This document shows, in pieces, positions 1 to 8,471 of a stretch of DNA of 40,245 nucleotides (the stretch's first letter is position 1; each line of letters starts with the position of its first letter). The translations under genes were made by a program, and so were the position numbers. The stretch lies in NCBI GenBank assembly GCA_036336715.1, contig JAYZFP010000022.1:1-40245 (forward strand), read 5' to 3'. The notes beneath the pieces were generated by a model. It was not told the origin of the DNA, ran no database searches, and saw nothing but the letters and a program-made list of their open reading frames with translations. The DNA comes from JABAAE01 sp036336715. GTDB taxonomy: Bacteria; Planctomycetota; Planctomycetia; Pirellulales; Pirellulaceae.

Positions 1-111
1 GAAAACCACGGAAAGAACGGTACCGCCTACGGCGATGGCCAAAAAAAAACAGCCCTCGCGACTGCCCCGCAGCCCCTCATGGTCTTTGAATTCGGTAAAC
101 CGTTTGTGCAT
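1..111 (-). CDS. Partial membrane protein, N-terminus only
   Basis: An open frame starts at ATG 111-109 and runs off the window edge with 37 sense codons and no stop. The visible peptide begins MHKRFTEFKDHEG and then has a hydrophobic stretch (residues about 21-37, CFFLAIAVGG...) that looks like the start of a transmembrane helix after a charged cytoplasmic N-terminus. A GAGGA-like ribosome site lies about 13 bases upstream. I do not recognise the family. Too little is visible to exclude a chance open frame. Confidence 0.4.
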   Translation of the reverse strand, partial: MHKRFTEFKDHEGLRGSREGCFFLAIAVGGTVLSVVF

Positions 112-751
112 TTAGATACCCGTCCTCGGGGACTTGATTGCGTTGACTTGTTTGCGTTTTTTTGGCGGTTACCGTTTTCGCAAATCCCCTCTTCATTATT
201 TACGTTTTCATCGTTTATGGTCTCGCGGGCCGATCGGGCCAATCTATCCGCTGACTTAAGCGGACAGTTCAAACCGCTGCCCATTTGTCACGTCCTGTTC
301 ATTGCCAAAACGGAAAAAAACCTGACAACCAACTGACGCCCCACTGAAATTGGCTCTGTCAGACGTCCCTTCTCCTGATCATCGAGTGTTTTCAGATCAG
401 ACCTGCCCCAATCGAAAATTTTCGACATTTCAGGCGGCTTTGGCAAGAAAAACGCAAAAGGGACCGTGATATTTCTTCCCCCCCCAATGAATCTTTCGTC
501 CCTTTATTCGAAAACGGGGTCGAAATCTTGCAAGTTTCTCGACAGGAAAACTCCCATTATTTGTGAGCCGGAATCCCTGATTTTCAACAGGCTGACACGA
601 AACTCCGTCCCCAATAGACAATGGGCAGTTTCGAATGCACGTTCTCCTCGAAAATCCAACACATCCACATCCGGGGAGTACCAAACAGATCAACCGTTTG
701 TGAGACTGCAGAAAGACGCCGGCAAACCAGAGACTCAAAGAGTCTGTCGAA
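112..751. other. Intergenic region without a recognisable gene
   Basis: This 640-bp stretch separates the partial gene at the edge from the end of the haem/WD40 gene. The open frames in it have no recognisable domain and no good ribosome site. It contains a perfect 6-bp hairpin (247-252 with 259-264), a run of eight C at 478-485, and a 6-bp hairpin just past the haem gene stop (731-745) that has no T-tract. The promoter of the edge gene must lie here, but I cannot place it. Confidence 0.5.
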
Positions 752-3472
752 TCAAATCCCCTGGAGTTTTGCGATTTCCGCTCTCAATGCCGACACTTCC
801 TGTTCCTTGGCCTTGACCTTTCCCGCCGCTGCGACCTCCAGGGTGCGGGCAGCTTCTGCATTTTTCTGTGCCGTAGCGAGCTGCTTTTGGTCGGTGTCGA
901 GCAGGATCTTCAGCTCACCCACCTGCTTTTCGGTCGCAACGCTCAATTTCTGGTTTTGTACCATTTCAGCGCTGGTCTTGTTGAGGTCCGCTGTGCGAGC
1001 CTGGAGCGCTGCCTGAAAGCCAGTCATCTTTTTCCCCTGCCCGGCAATCAGGGCTGTGATTGCCTGAACCGAAGCGACCAGCTCCGCGTCCCCGGGAGCA
1101 GTCTTGCTGGCCTGCTCGAGACTGGTCTTGGCAGAGTTCAGGTGAGCCATCGCAGCCTCGGTTTGCTTCAGCTTGGCCTGCATGCCGCTGATCTCGGTTT
1201 TTATTGCAGCCGCCTTGCTACCCAAGCCCTCCATTTTGGTTTTCAGGGCGCCCGCCTCGGCAACCTTGGAATCCACGCGCTTTTTGGCTTCCGTGTAGGC
1301 ATTCATTACGCTGGTCATTCTTGTACCGGCTTCATCTGCCTGCTGCTTCAATTCCGCATGCTTGACTGCCAATTCATCGAGCTCCGAATTTTTTGCCTTG
1401 GCCTGGGCCGTCAGGTCGCGGAACTTTCGGGAGAAATCAAGAGCGGCCTGCCATTTCATGCGGGCAGCTGTCGTCGCTGCGGCGATTGCCTGATCCTTGT
1501 CTGCAGCAGCCCGGGATTGAGCATACTTTTCCTGGGCTGGCTTCAGCTGAGATTCGGCCTTGGCCAGGGACTGGCGGGCTGCAGCCAAACTGGTGTTGTA
1601 TTTTGCAAGGTTGGCCTTGTCAGATTCCATCGTCCCGCGGAGAGCATTGATTTTTTCGGTCGTCGCGTTGGCTTCGGTGCTCCCGGCCTTGAATTCCGTC
1701 TCCTTGACGGCCAACAGCTTGGCCATGTCGTCAGCTATCTTTTTCAGCTCCGCATCCTTGCTCAGCTTGGCAACTGCAGCCGCCGCGCCGGCTTGCGCTT
1801 TTCTCAGCTCAGGGATTGCTACCTGGAGAGCCGCAACCCTGGTTTTGACGGTTGCCAGACTTTGAGTCATCATCGTCATCGACTTTTGATCTGCCGCCAT
1901 TTTGGGAGTCAGCTTCGCAACGTTGGCCGTCAAATCGGCCACCTGTTTTTTTGAGGTCGCGATGCTGGTCGTCAATTGATCAAGTGCAGCCTTGTCCGCG
2001 TTGGCAACCTTCAGCAGCTGGCCAGCCTTTGCGAGCGCTGCCGCTTCGGTCTGTTGGGCAGCCGCCAACTGATTGGCCAGGGACAGCGGATTGGAGCTGA
2101 CATTGGCCAGCTGTTTGCCATCCGCTGCGTTGAATTGGCGAATTTCACCCGTCCAGTCTCCCGCGAAACAGGTGTTGGATTCATCACAATGAGTAACTCC
2201 CATCACGATGTCCGCAAAAGCAGGAAATGCAAAAAGTTGTTTGCCAGCCTGGTCCCAGATCTTGGTGTACCGGTCGCGGCCGCAAGTCACCAGCCGCCCG
2301 TCCCGGGTAAATTCCACGTTGAGTGAACCGCCACCATGAGCAGTCCAGTTGCGGACAGATCCACCGTTGTTCATTTCCCACAGCCGAACCGAACCATCCT
2401 CGCTGGTGGTGGCCACAATATTGGAATCGCTTCGCCAGGAAATCCCGGTGACGGATTTGGAATGCGCCTTGAGGGTCAGGTACTCCCGGCCTGAAAAGGC
2501 CTCCCAGACATGAACTCCACCATTCCGATCACCTGTGCAGAGCAGGACTCCATCCGGGCTGAACTCCATCGATGTCACCCAATCGGTATGCTTCTTTATT
2601 TCAAAGGCCAGAGAGTTGTCGGCAGTAGAGTAGATACGAACCATCTTTTGTGGTCCCCCCAGTGCAACCCATTTCTGGTCGGAGCTGATGTCAGCTGCCA
2701 GCACGCTATCGAGTTCATCACCGACCTCGATAATTCTCTCTCCGTTCTTGATATTCCAGACGATCACTTTCCCCTGGGCACCGCCCCGCCCGCCTCCGGC
2801 CAGCAGCAGGCTGCCGTTGCGTGAAAACTTCAGCGCCGAGATGGTGCCCTCCGGAAAAGGGAGCACTCCCTTCAGGTCACGGGTCTTTGTGTCATAAAGC
2901 AAAACCTGTTTTTGGCCCGCAATGGCCGCCAGGGGTGCCCACGGACTGGTGGCCATCGCGGTCACTCCGGTCTGGCGTTTGGCATGCCCCACCGGTTCCA
3001 GATCGAGTTGAGCCGGCAGTGGCATCACTGCAGGCCTCCCCACGGCGGGATCAGTAAGTGCAAAGTCAAATGTTTTTTTCTTTTTGACCATCGCCTTGCT
3101 GGCAGAATTTTCCAGAGCGCCCAGCTCAATCCACTTGGAGAGGATGGCAATTTTGGCATCTGCAATCTTCGGCTGCTCGGGAGGCATGGCCGGCTCTTCG
3201 TCATGGTTCACCAGGCCGAAAAGGTAGCTGTCTCCCACCTCCCCCGGTTCGATCACCGCACCCGATCCACCTCCCTGCATCAGGCTGGTGTAATTGGTCA
3301 GATCGAGGTCCCCCTCTTTCTTGTTCTGGTTGTGGCAACTGAAACAGTGTTCCCGGAAAATCGGTTTCACATGTTCTTCGTAGGTCAGTTTCTTTTCCTG
3401 CCCGGGCAAGGCACTCACTGAAATACTTAGGGCCAGGACAAGGGCAACCTGGGTGCAAATGAACAAGCGCAT
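752..3472 (-). CDS. Secreted c-type cytochrome / WD40 / coiled-coil protein
   Basis: The protein has 906 residues. Residues 1-25 form a signal peptide ending near ALPGQ. Residues about 28-118 are a planctomycete-type haem domain with CFSCH (C43, C46, H47) and a likely axial Met in EPAMPPEQ (M96). Residues about 165-460 form a WD40 beta-propeller, with repeats such as VKHTDW...SPDG, LKAHSKSVTG and VRLWEMNNGG. Residues about 470-900 are Ala/Lys/Glu-rich heptad sequence, a long coiled coil. An AGGAG ribosome site precedes the ATG. The protein should sit in the periplasm or on the surface. In this phylum haem domains of this type are often joined to WD40 or other domains, but the substrate is unknown. 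The coiled coil could drive oligomerisation or act as a spacer. The family assignment is firm; the function is not known. Confidence 0.85.
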   Translation of the reverse strand: MRLFICTQVALVLALSISVSALPGQEKKLTYEEHVKPIFREHCFSCHNQNKKEGDLDLTNYTSLMQGGGSGAVIEPGEVGDSYLFGLVNHDEEPAMPPEQPKIADAKIAILSKWIELGALENSASKAMVKKKKTFDFALTDPAVGRPAVMPLPAQLDLEPVGHAKRQTGVTAMATSPWAPLAAIAGQKQVLLYDTKTRDLKGVLPFPEGTISALKFSRNGSLLLAGGGRGGAQGKVIVWNIKNGERIIEVGDELDSVLAADISSDQKWVALGGPQKMVRIYSTADNSLAFEIKKHTDWVTSMEFSPDGVLLCTGDRNGGVHVWEAFSGREYLTLKAHSKSVTGISWRSDSNIVATTSEDGSVRLWEMNNGGSVRNWTAHGGGSLNVEFTRDGRLVTCGRDRYTKIWDQAGKQLFAFPAFADIVMGVTHCDESNTCFAGDWTGEIRQFNAADGKQLANVSSNPLSLANQLAAAQQTEAAALAKAGQLLKVANADKAALDQLTTSIATSKKQVADLTANVAKLTPKMAADQKSMTMMTQSLATVKTRVAALQVAIPELRKAQAGAAAAVAKLSKDAELKKIADDMAKLLAVKETEFKAGSTEANATTEKINALRGTMESDKANLAKYNTSLAAARQSLAKAESQLKPAQEKYAQSRAAADKDQAIAAATTAARMKWQAALDFSRKFRDLTAQAKAKNSELDELAVKHAELKQQADEAGTRMTSVMNAYTEAKKRVDSKVAEAGALKTKMEGLGSKAAAIKTEISGMQAKLKQTEAAMAHLNSAKTSLEQASKTAPGDAELVASVQAITALIAGQGKKMTGFQAALQARTADLNKTSAEMVQNQKLSVATEKQVGELKILLDTDQKQLATAQKNAEAARTLEVAAAGKVKAKEQEVSALRAEIAKLQGI

Positions 3473-3823
3473 TTTCTCTCGCTCCTGAAGCCTGTTTGGC
3501 TGGGTGGGATTTTTAACGTGGCACCCGCTGCCTGCAGGACAAACGGGGGCTGGGTTGAGGCGGGATCGGGGATGGAAGCCCTCCTCAATTCTAACCTGAA
3601 ATCAGAAAATTTTCAGCAATCCCTCCGGTAATCCGGGGACTTTGAACTGGCGAAAAAATGCAAATCCACCTGATGCAAAGGGACTTTGCCGTAGAGCACG
3701 CTGCAATTTCGCTATAACCGGCACCGGGTGGACAGCCGAGACGGCGATCAGAAAATCTCTCTGAGGGGAAAGCCTGTCCAGTCTGGCAATCACAGGCCTT
3801 GCTCCCTGACACTGGCAGCTTTC
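3473..3823. other. Intergenic region, promoter region of the haem/WD40 gene
   Basis: These 351 bp lie between the SUFU gene stop and the haem/WD40 gene start, both on the minus strand. The open frames inside have no recognisable domain. The only clear signal is the ribosome site next to 3472. I could not place -35/-10 boxes or a terminator. Confidence 0.5.
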
Positions 3824-4918
3824 CTACAGGACCATCGATCGTGGTTCAATCATGGGCAGTCCCTGGCCGCTGAGGATCTTGTCCAGCAGAGAAAAATTCA
3901 TTGTCTCCTGAAGGTATTTTCTTTCGTTTTCAAAAAGCGGCAGGGACCACAACAGGCTAACCGGTTCACCGAAGATCTCGGCAGGGGCAACCTGTTTTTG
4001 TATGCCGGCTACCTTGTCCTGGGCAAGCAGCAGGATGGAGGAAAAATCGGGCAGGGACTCCGCCTTGAGAAACATTTCGCAGCTGATGGTGTGCCCATGG
4101 GCCAAAAATGTCAGCTGCGACCAGGGCAAAGCGGTTTGACCACCCAGGTATTTTCCACAGGATTCCACGAGAGCCTGGGAAGCAGATTCATCCAGGCAAC
4201 AGCCCACTTCGAACCTGCGAAATGTCTTCGGGTTTTCAAATGCCATTTCCACGCCGGGCTGGGGAAGAAGGGAATTTCCTGCAGTCAGCAGAACGATCCT
4301 GTTCTCCCAGTGAAAACGGGCCAACGTGCGGGGTGGCCAGTGTCCGCCGTCAATGGAATAGTAGCCCTGCAGGGAACCGAAGGCCTCCTCGTATTGCTCC
4401 AGGATACGGGGTTCGTAAACCGCCCAGGGTGAATCCTCTGTTTCCCACGATTTCCAGAAACGATCAGCTGACCGAACTCTGTCCTGCAACGTTTCCCCAA
4501 CCGGTAACGGCCAGCAGAATGGCGAGGCAGCACCGCAGTCCCGGGCATATCCACAAAAACCTTCCTGGCCACTCCAGGCCGGGATGACGGCCAGTAACTG
4601 GTCATCCTCAAGCAATGCCGCTCCATCACCCTCTTCGAACCAGACCAGGCGGAGCCTTTTTTCATCCAGTCGCTGCATGGTTGTCCCGGGACGACAGAAT
4701 TCCTCGGGCAGAGCAGGCGGTCGACCCTCCAGCATCCGTTGGCGGTCCAGCTCAGCCGGCGCGGGCACCAGGTTCCGGACCCAGCACGATTTCATTTCAA
4801 AGCTGTTCTGCTCAATACCACGCAAATAGAAATAGGCGACACGCTCATCCTGCTCAATAAGCGCCTCGACGCTGCCATGCGGTGAAGTTTCTGCAAAAAC
4901 CAGTTCAGGCTCGCTCAT
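3824..4918 (-). CDS. Suppressor-of-fused (SUFU) domain protein
   Basis: The frame is open up to 5044, but the ATG at 4918 (MSEPELVFAE...) is the likelier start because the upstream residues look non-coding; it gives 364 residues. The C-terminal half resembles the SUFU domain: a strand-rich segment around LLTAGNSLLPQPG, an acidic helix region, and the typical end SLLWSLPLFENERKYLQE followed by a helix and a short tail. There is no signal peptide or membrane segment, so it is probably cytoplasmic. Bacterial SUFU-domain proteins are widespread but poorly characterised; some occur in toxin-immunity or defence settings, others alone. Nothing beside this gene shows a partner. The next gene upstream is enolase, behind its own terminator, so this gene needs its own promoter within 4919-5160. 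Confidence 0.65.
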   Translation of the reverse strand: MSEPELVFAETSPHGSVEALIEQDERVAYFYLRGIEQNSFEMKSCWVRNLVPAPAELDRQRMLEGRPPALPEEFCRPGTTMQRLDEKRLRLVWFEEGDGAALLEDDQLLAVIPAWSGQEGFCGYARDCGAASPFCWPLPVGETLQDRVRSADRFWKSWETEDSPWAVYEPRILEQYEEAFGSLQGYYSIDGGHWPPRTLARFHWENRIVLLTAGNSLLPQPGVEMAFENPKTFRRFEVGCCLDESASQALVESCGKYLGGQTALPWSQLTFLAHGHTISCEMFLKAESLPDFSSILLLAQDKVAGIQKQVAPAEIFGEPVSLLWSLPLFENERKYLQETMNFSLLDKILSGQGLPMIEPRSMVL

Positions 4919-5161
4919 GACCCACAGTCCCGTCGACCGTTCCTTCCTGTTTGATGACCTTATGGCTGCTAACTGCCAGCAGCATTCCCGGTTGCCCCCC
5001 AGCTTCCCTGCAATCTTCACCCCGGGTCGGTAAACCCGGTTCAAACCAGGGCAGATTCTGACAACCGTTCCTTGCGGGGAGCCCAGCCTGGTCCGGTTTC
5101 CACTCTCGCCGGTCTCACGGCCTCCGTCAACCGTTCGAGCCCAATCCCTGGTTGGCGCGTC

Positions 5162-5195
5162 AAAAAAAATGCAGGTGAATTCATCACCTGCATTT
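5162..5195 (-). terminator. Rho-independent terminator of enolase
   Basis: A perfect 12-bp inverted repeat (5167-5178 with 5184-5195, loop ATTCA) is followed on the minus strand by eight T residues (plus-strand A run 5162-5169). It lies about 40 bp past the enolase stop codon, and the orientation fits termination of eno before the SUFU gene. Confidence 0.9.
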
Positions 5196-5232
5196 GATCT
5201 TTAGGTTTCCCCTGAATGCCCAACGCCTTTCA

Positions 5233-6513
5233 TCAGGATTTCTTGGGAAAGTAAGGTCCTCCGTAGATGGCGCTGTCGCCCAGCTCTTCTTCGATGCGAA
5301 GCAACTGGTTGTACTTGGCCATTCGATCGCTCCGCGAAGCGGAACCTGTTTTGATCTGACCAGTTGAAAGCGCTACGGCCAAATCGGCAATCGTCGTGTC
5401 CTCGGTTTCACCGCTGCGGTGGGAGGAAACACTGGAATACTGGTGTCGCTTGGCCAGCTGGATGGCCTCGATGGTTTCGGTCAGGGAGCCAATCTGGTTG
5501 ACCTTGATCAGGATGCTGTTTGCAATCCCTTCGTCAATACCGCGCTGAAGCCGCGTCACGTTGGTTACAAAAAGATCGTCACCGACCAGCTGGACCTTGT
5601 CGCCGACTTTGTCCGTGAGGGACTTCCAGCCTTCCCAATCGTCCTCGGCACAACCGTCTTCGATCGAGCAGATTGGGTAACGGTTGGCCCAATCGGCAAG
5701 GAAATCCACCATCTCTGACGACGAGAGCTCCTTGCCGTCAATCTTGTAGGTTCCGCTGCCGGCGTCAAAAAATTCGGTCGCGGCCACGTCCAGCGCGATG
5801 CTGACCTGGTCGCCTGCACGGTAACCCGCTTTTTCGATGGCCAGCAGAATCAGATCGAGCGCTTCCCCGTTGCTGGCGAGATCAGGTGCAAATCCACCCT
5901 CGTCACCAACCGCCGTGTTCAGGCCTCGGTCCTTGAGGACTTTTTTCAGGTTGTGAAAAACTTCGACACCACACCGAAGTGCATCAGAGAATCGTTCAAA
6001 GCCCAGCGGCATTACCATGAATTCCTGCACGTCGACAGAGTTGTCCGCATGCTCGCCACCGTTGACAATGTTCATCATCGGCGCGGGCAATACCCGGGCT
6101 CCGGCGCCACCGAGATACCGGTAAAGTGGCTGTCCGGTAAATTCTGCTGCAGCCTTGGCCACGGCCAGGGAAACACCAAGCACCGCGTTGGCCCCAAGTT
6201 TCTTCTTGTTGGGAGTCCCATCCATTTCGATCATCGCTCGATCGATTCCGGTCTGGTCGAGGGCGTCCATCCCCACGACCGCCTCGGCAATCATGGTATT
6301 GATGTGGTCAACCGCCTTGGTAACTCCCTTACCCATGTAGTAATTGGGGACATCATCCCGCAACTCCAAGGCTTCATGGGCGCCGGTGCTCGCTCCACTG
6401 GGAACCGCCGCGGTGCCCTTGCTTCCGTCCGCCAGAATCACATCGACCTCAACGGTTGGATTTCCGCGACTGTCCAGAATCTGTCGGCCATGAATGTCAA
6501 TAATATTGGTCAT
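5233..6513 (-). CDS. eno: Enolase (phosphopyruvate hydratase)
   Basis: Full-length 426-residue enolase, catalysing 2-phosphoglycerate to phosphoenolpyruvate in glycolysis and gluconeogenesis. The N-terminal motif DSRGNPTVEVDV, the substrate loop SGASTGAHEALELRD, and the Mg ligands D242 (ALDVA), E285 (SIEDG) and D312 (GDDLFVTN) are present. The catalytic pair E205 (GDEGG) and K337 (ILIKVNQIGS) and the signature SHRSGETEDTTIADLAV are also present. The ATG is preceded by an AGGA ribosome site at 8-bp spacing. The gene is monocistronic, bounded by a strong terminator downstream and a divergent promoter region shared with ribE upstream. Confidence 0.99.
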   Translation of the reverse strand: MTNIIDIHGRQILDSRGNPTVEVDVILADGSKGTAAVPSGASTGAHEALELRDDVPNYYMGKGVTKAVDHINTMIAEAVVGMDALDQTGIDRAMIEMDGTPNKKKLGANAVLGVSLAVAKAAAEFTGQPLYRYLGGAGARVLPAPMMNIVNGGEHADNSVDVQEFMVMPLGFERFSDALRCGVEVFHNLKKVLKDRGLNTAVGDEGGFAPDLASNGEALDLILLAIEKAGYRAGDQVSIALDVAATEFFDAGSGTYKIDGKELSSSEMVDFLADWANRYPICSIEDGCAEDDWEGWKSLTDKVGDKVQLVGDDLFVTNVTRLQRGIDEGIANSILIKVNQIGSLTETIEAIQLAKRHQYSSVSSHRSGETEDTTIADLAVALSTGQIKTGSASRSDRMAKYNQLLRIEEELGDSAIYGGPYFPKKS

Positions 6514-6816
6514 TTTGTTTCCTGGGGTTTAGGGTGGAACCTCGATATGTCTGAGAGCGAGTTTGGTTTATTACCAAAATATTTTCAATTTGGCCTGATA
6601 TTCTCGCGAATTTTTGAAAGAATGACTAGGACCGGATTGGAAAACGCCCTGCTGGAAAACAGCAAAAAAAACCACCGATCTTCGGCCCCCGACCAACCTC
6701 CTCGATTAGGCCGACTTCCAGCCACCTTATTAGTTGGTTGAGCCAGAATTTATCCCGTTAACCCGGCATTGCCAATCTTCATCCAGCTGGCAATTCCCGG
6801 ATCGAAAAGGAAAAAA
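6514..6816. promoter_or_regulatory. Divergent promoter region eno / ribE
   Basis: This 303-bp AT-richer stretch lies between two divergently transcribed genes and must hold both promoters. A perfect 6-bp inverted repeat (TTTGGT, 6562-6567, with ACCAAA, 6573-6578) lies 49-65 bp upstream of the eno start and could be an operator or a leader hairpin. I could not assign convincing -35/-10 boxes. No FMN riboswitch fold was recognised in front of ribE. Confidence 0.5.
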
Positions 6817-7413
6817 TTGTTTACAGGACTTGTAGAACGACTTGGGTCCATTACCTCCATCGAGCCGAACGAGGCAGGCTTCAAAATCCGCGTCGACCCC
6901 GGGGAGGCTTTTGATACCGTTGCCATCGGGGACAGCATCGCATTGAACGGATGCTGCCTGACCGTTGTTGGCATCTACGATAACGTCCTCGCATTCGATG
7001 CGGGGCAGGAAACCTGGTCCCGCACCACCATGCGAAACCTGGTGGCAGGTTCCAAAATCAATGTCGAAAGGGCGCTGCGTGTTGGTGATCGGATGGGTGG
7101 TCATTATGTGACCGGCCACGTTGATGGAACCGGAACGTTGGCTTCGAGGTCTGACGATAGTGATTGGTCAACTTTCGAATTCGAAGCCCCAGCAAACCTG
7201 ATGAAACAGATGGTTTCCAAGGGTTCCATTACCGTCGATGGCGTCAGCCTGACGCTGGTCGAGGTAACCGACAGCTCCTTCAGCGTGGCATTGATCCCGC
7301 ACACCCTGACGGTGACGACCCTCGGTGCACTCAGGGAGGGCGATCCCGTCAATCTTGAAACAGACGTCCTGGCCAAGTACGTGGAACGTCAAATTCAGTG
7401 GGATGCCCGTTAG
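6817..7413 (+). CDS. ribE: Riboflavin synthase, alpha subunit (TTG start)
   Basis: Riboflavin synthase dismutates two molecules of 6,7-dimethyl-8-ribityllumazine to riboflavin and a pyrimidinedione. The family begins MFTGLVE; here that sequence is reached exactly at a TTG codon (6817), preceded by AAGG at 6-bp spacing, so the start is TTG rather than the in-frame ATG at 6769. The product is 198 residues, the usual family length. Both lumazine-binding repeats are visible, the first with GDSIALNGCCLTV and GGHYVTGHVDGTG, the second with GSITVDGVSLTLVEV. rsmA follows 43 bp downstream on the same strand, so the two are probably cotranscribed. Confidence 0.95.
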   Translation: MFTGLVERLGSITSIEPNEAGFKIRVDPGEAFDTVAIGDSIALNGCCLTVVGIYDNVLAFDAGQETWSRTTMRNLVAGSKINVERALRVGDRMGGHYVTGHVDGTGTLASRSDDSDWSTFEFEAPANLMKQMVSKGSITVDGVSLTLVEVTDSSFSVALIPHTLTVTTLGALREGDPVNLETDVLAKYVERQIQWDAR

Positions 7414-7456
7414 CGGCCCATTGGCAAACCAGTCATTCTCCCCAACGATCCGTTCC

Positions 7457-8374
7457 ATGAGCTCCCGACAGACCGTTTCCTTCCTGACCCGACGATTTCG
7501 CGAGGTCGGCTTGCAGCCCGATTCGCGTCACGGCCAGAATTTCCTGATCGACATGAACCTGATCAACCTGCTGGTCGATTCCGCAAAGATCGAAAGCAGG
7601 GACCTGGTGCTGGAAATCGGCACGGGCACCGGATCGCTGACGTCCCTGATCGCACCAAGGGCCGGGCATGTGATCACGGTCGAAATCGATTCGCACCTCC
7701 ATCAACTGGCCCGAGAAGAGCTGGAGGAATTCGACAACGTGACCATGCTGCAACAGGACGCCCTGCGAAACAAGAACCATTTCAGCGACATTGTACTGGA
7801 GACCATTCAATCCGAATTTTCAAAGCTTGAAAAAGGGCGTTTCAAACTTGTGGCCAACCTTCCCTACAATGTTGCCACACCCATTATTTCCAACCTGCTG
7901 CTGACCGAAGTCCTGCCAACTTCGATGACCGTCACGATCCAGAAGGAACTGGCCGACCGAATCGTGGCCCGCCCCCGCACCAAGGACTACTCTGCACTGA
8001 GCATCTGGATGCAAAGCCTCTGTGACTGTCGCCTGGTGCGCACCATGGCGCCCTCGGTATTCTGGCCGCGTCCCAAGGTCCACTCGGCCATCCTGCACCT
8101 CGAACACAACCTCGACAAAAGAGCATTGATTACCGATATCCGCTTCTACCACGAGTTCTTGCGATCGCTGTTTTTTCATCGGCGAAAGTTTCTCCGAAGT
8201 GTCGTGATCAGTTCCTTCAAGGAAAGACTCGAAAAAACGGACGTCGACGAAGTACTGAAGCGTCTTGGTCACGGTCCCGAAGCCCGGGCAGAGGAACTGC
8301 CCGTCGATCAAATCAGGGAACTCGGTGAAGCCTTTCTTGAAAAGGTCCGCGAGGTGGAATCCGGCGACCGCTAA
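7457..8374 (+). CDS. rsmA: 16S rRNA (adenine-N6,N6)-dimethyltransferase RsmA/KsgA
   Basis: RsmA dimethylates two adjacent adenines in the 3'-end hairpin of 16S rRNA during 30S subunit assembly, using S-adenosylmethionine. From the ATG at 7457 the protein is 305 residues. It shows the N-terminal GQNFLID motif, the SAM-binding motif LEIGTGTGSLT (from E53), the acidic residues E76 (VEID) and D101 (QQDAL), and the catalytic NLPY motif (134-137). The C-terminal helical domain (FFHRRKFLRS) is present. The frame is open upstream to 7325, but that part overlaps ribE and does not match the family. Confidence 0.96.
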   Translation: MSSRQTVSFLTRRFREVGLQPDSRHGQNFLIDMNLINLLVDSAKIESRDLVLEIGTGTGSLTSLIAPRAGHVITVEIDSHLHQLAREELEEFDNVTMLQQDALRNKNHFSDIVLETIQSEFSKLEKGRFKLVANLPYNVATPIISNLLLTEVLPTSMTVTIQKELADRIVARPRTKDYSALSIWMQSLCDCRLVRTMAPSVFWPRPKVHSAILHLEHNLDKRALITDIRFYHEFLRSLFFHRRKFLRSVVISSFKERLEKTDVDEVLKRLGHGPEARAEELPVDQIRELGEAFLEKVREVESGDR

Positions 8375-8382
8375 CTGCGAAG

Positions 8383-8402
8383 AAAACAGGAAGCCCCCTT
8401 CC
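8383..8402 (-). terminator. Weak candidate terminator after the sigma/FecR-like operon
   Basis: A 5-bp stem (8389-8393 with 8398-8402, four-base loop) is followed on the minus strand by a short T-rich tract (TGTTTTCTT). It lies in the 97-bp gap between the convergent genes rsmA and the FecR-like gene. The stem is short, so this is tentative. Confidence 0.3.
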
Positions 8403-8471
8403 AGGCTGCCCCGGTTGGAATTCCCCGGATGCACCCTTGCGAACGGACCTGCTGGACACGTCCAGGAGCGA

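Noticed and set aside
731..745. Hairpin just after the haem/WD40 gene as terminator
   Set aside because: Stem of 6 bp and no T-tract on the minus strand.
887..1954. A 355-codon plus-strand open frame
   Set aside because: Antisense to the coiled-coil part of the haem/WD40 protein; Leu/Gly/Cys-rich composition without any motif.
3591..3812. A 73-codon minus-strand open frame between the SUFU and haem genes
   Set aside because: No ribosome site, no signal peptide or domain, and no family look.
5041..5223. A 60-codon minus-strand open frame just downstream of eno
   Set aside because: It contains the eno terminator inside, so it is unlikely to be a gene.
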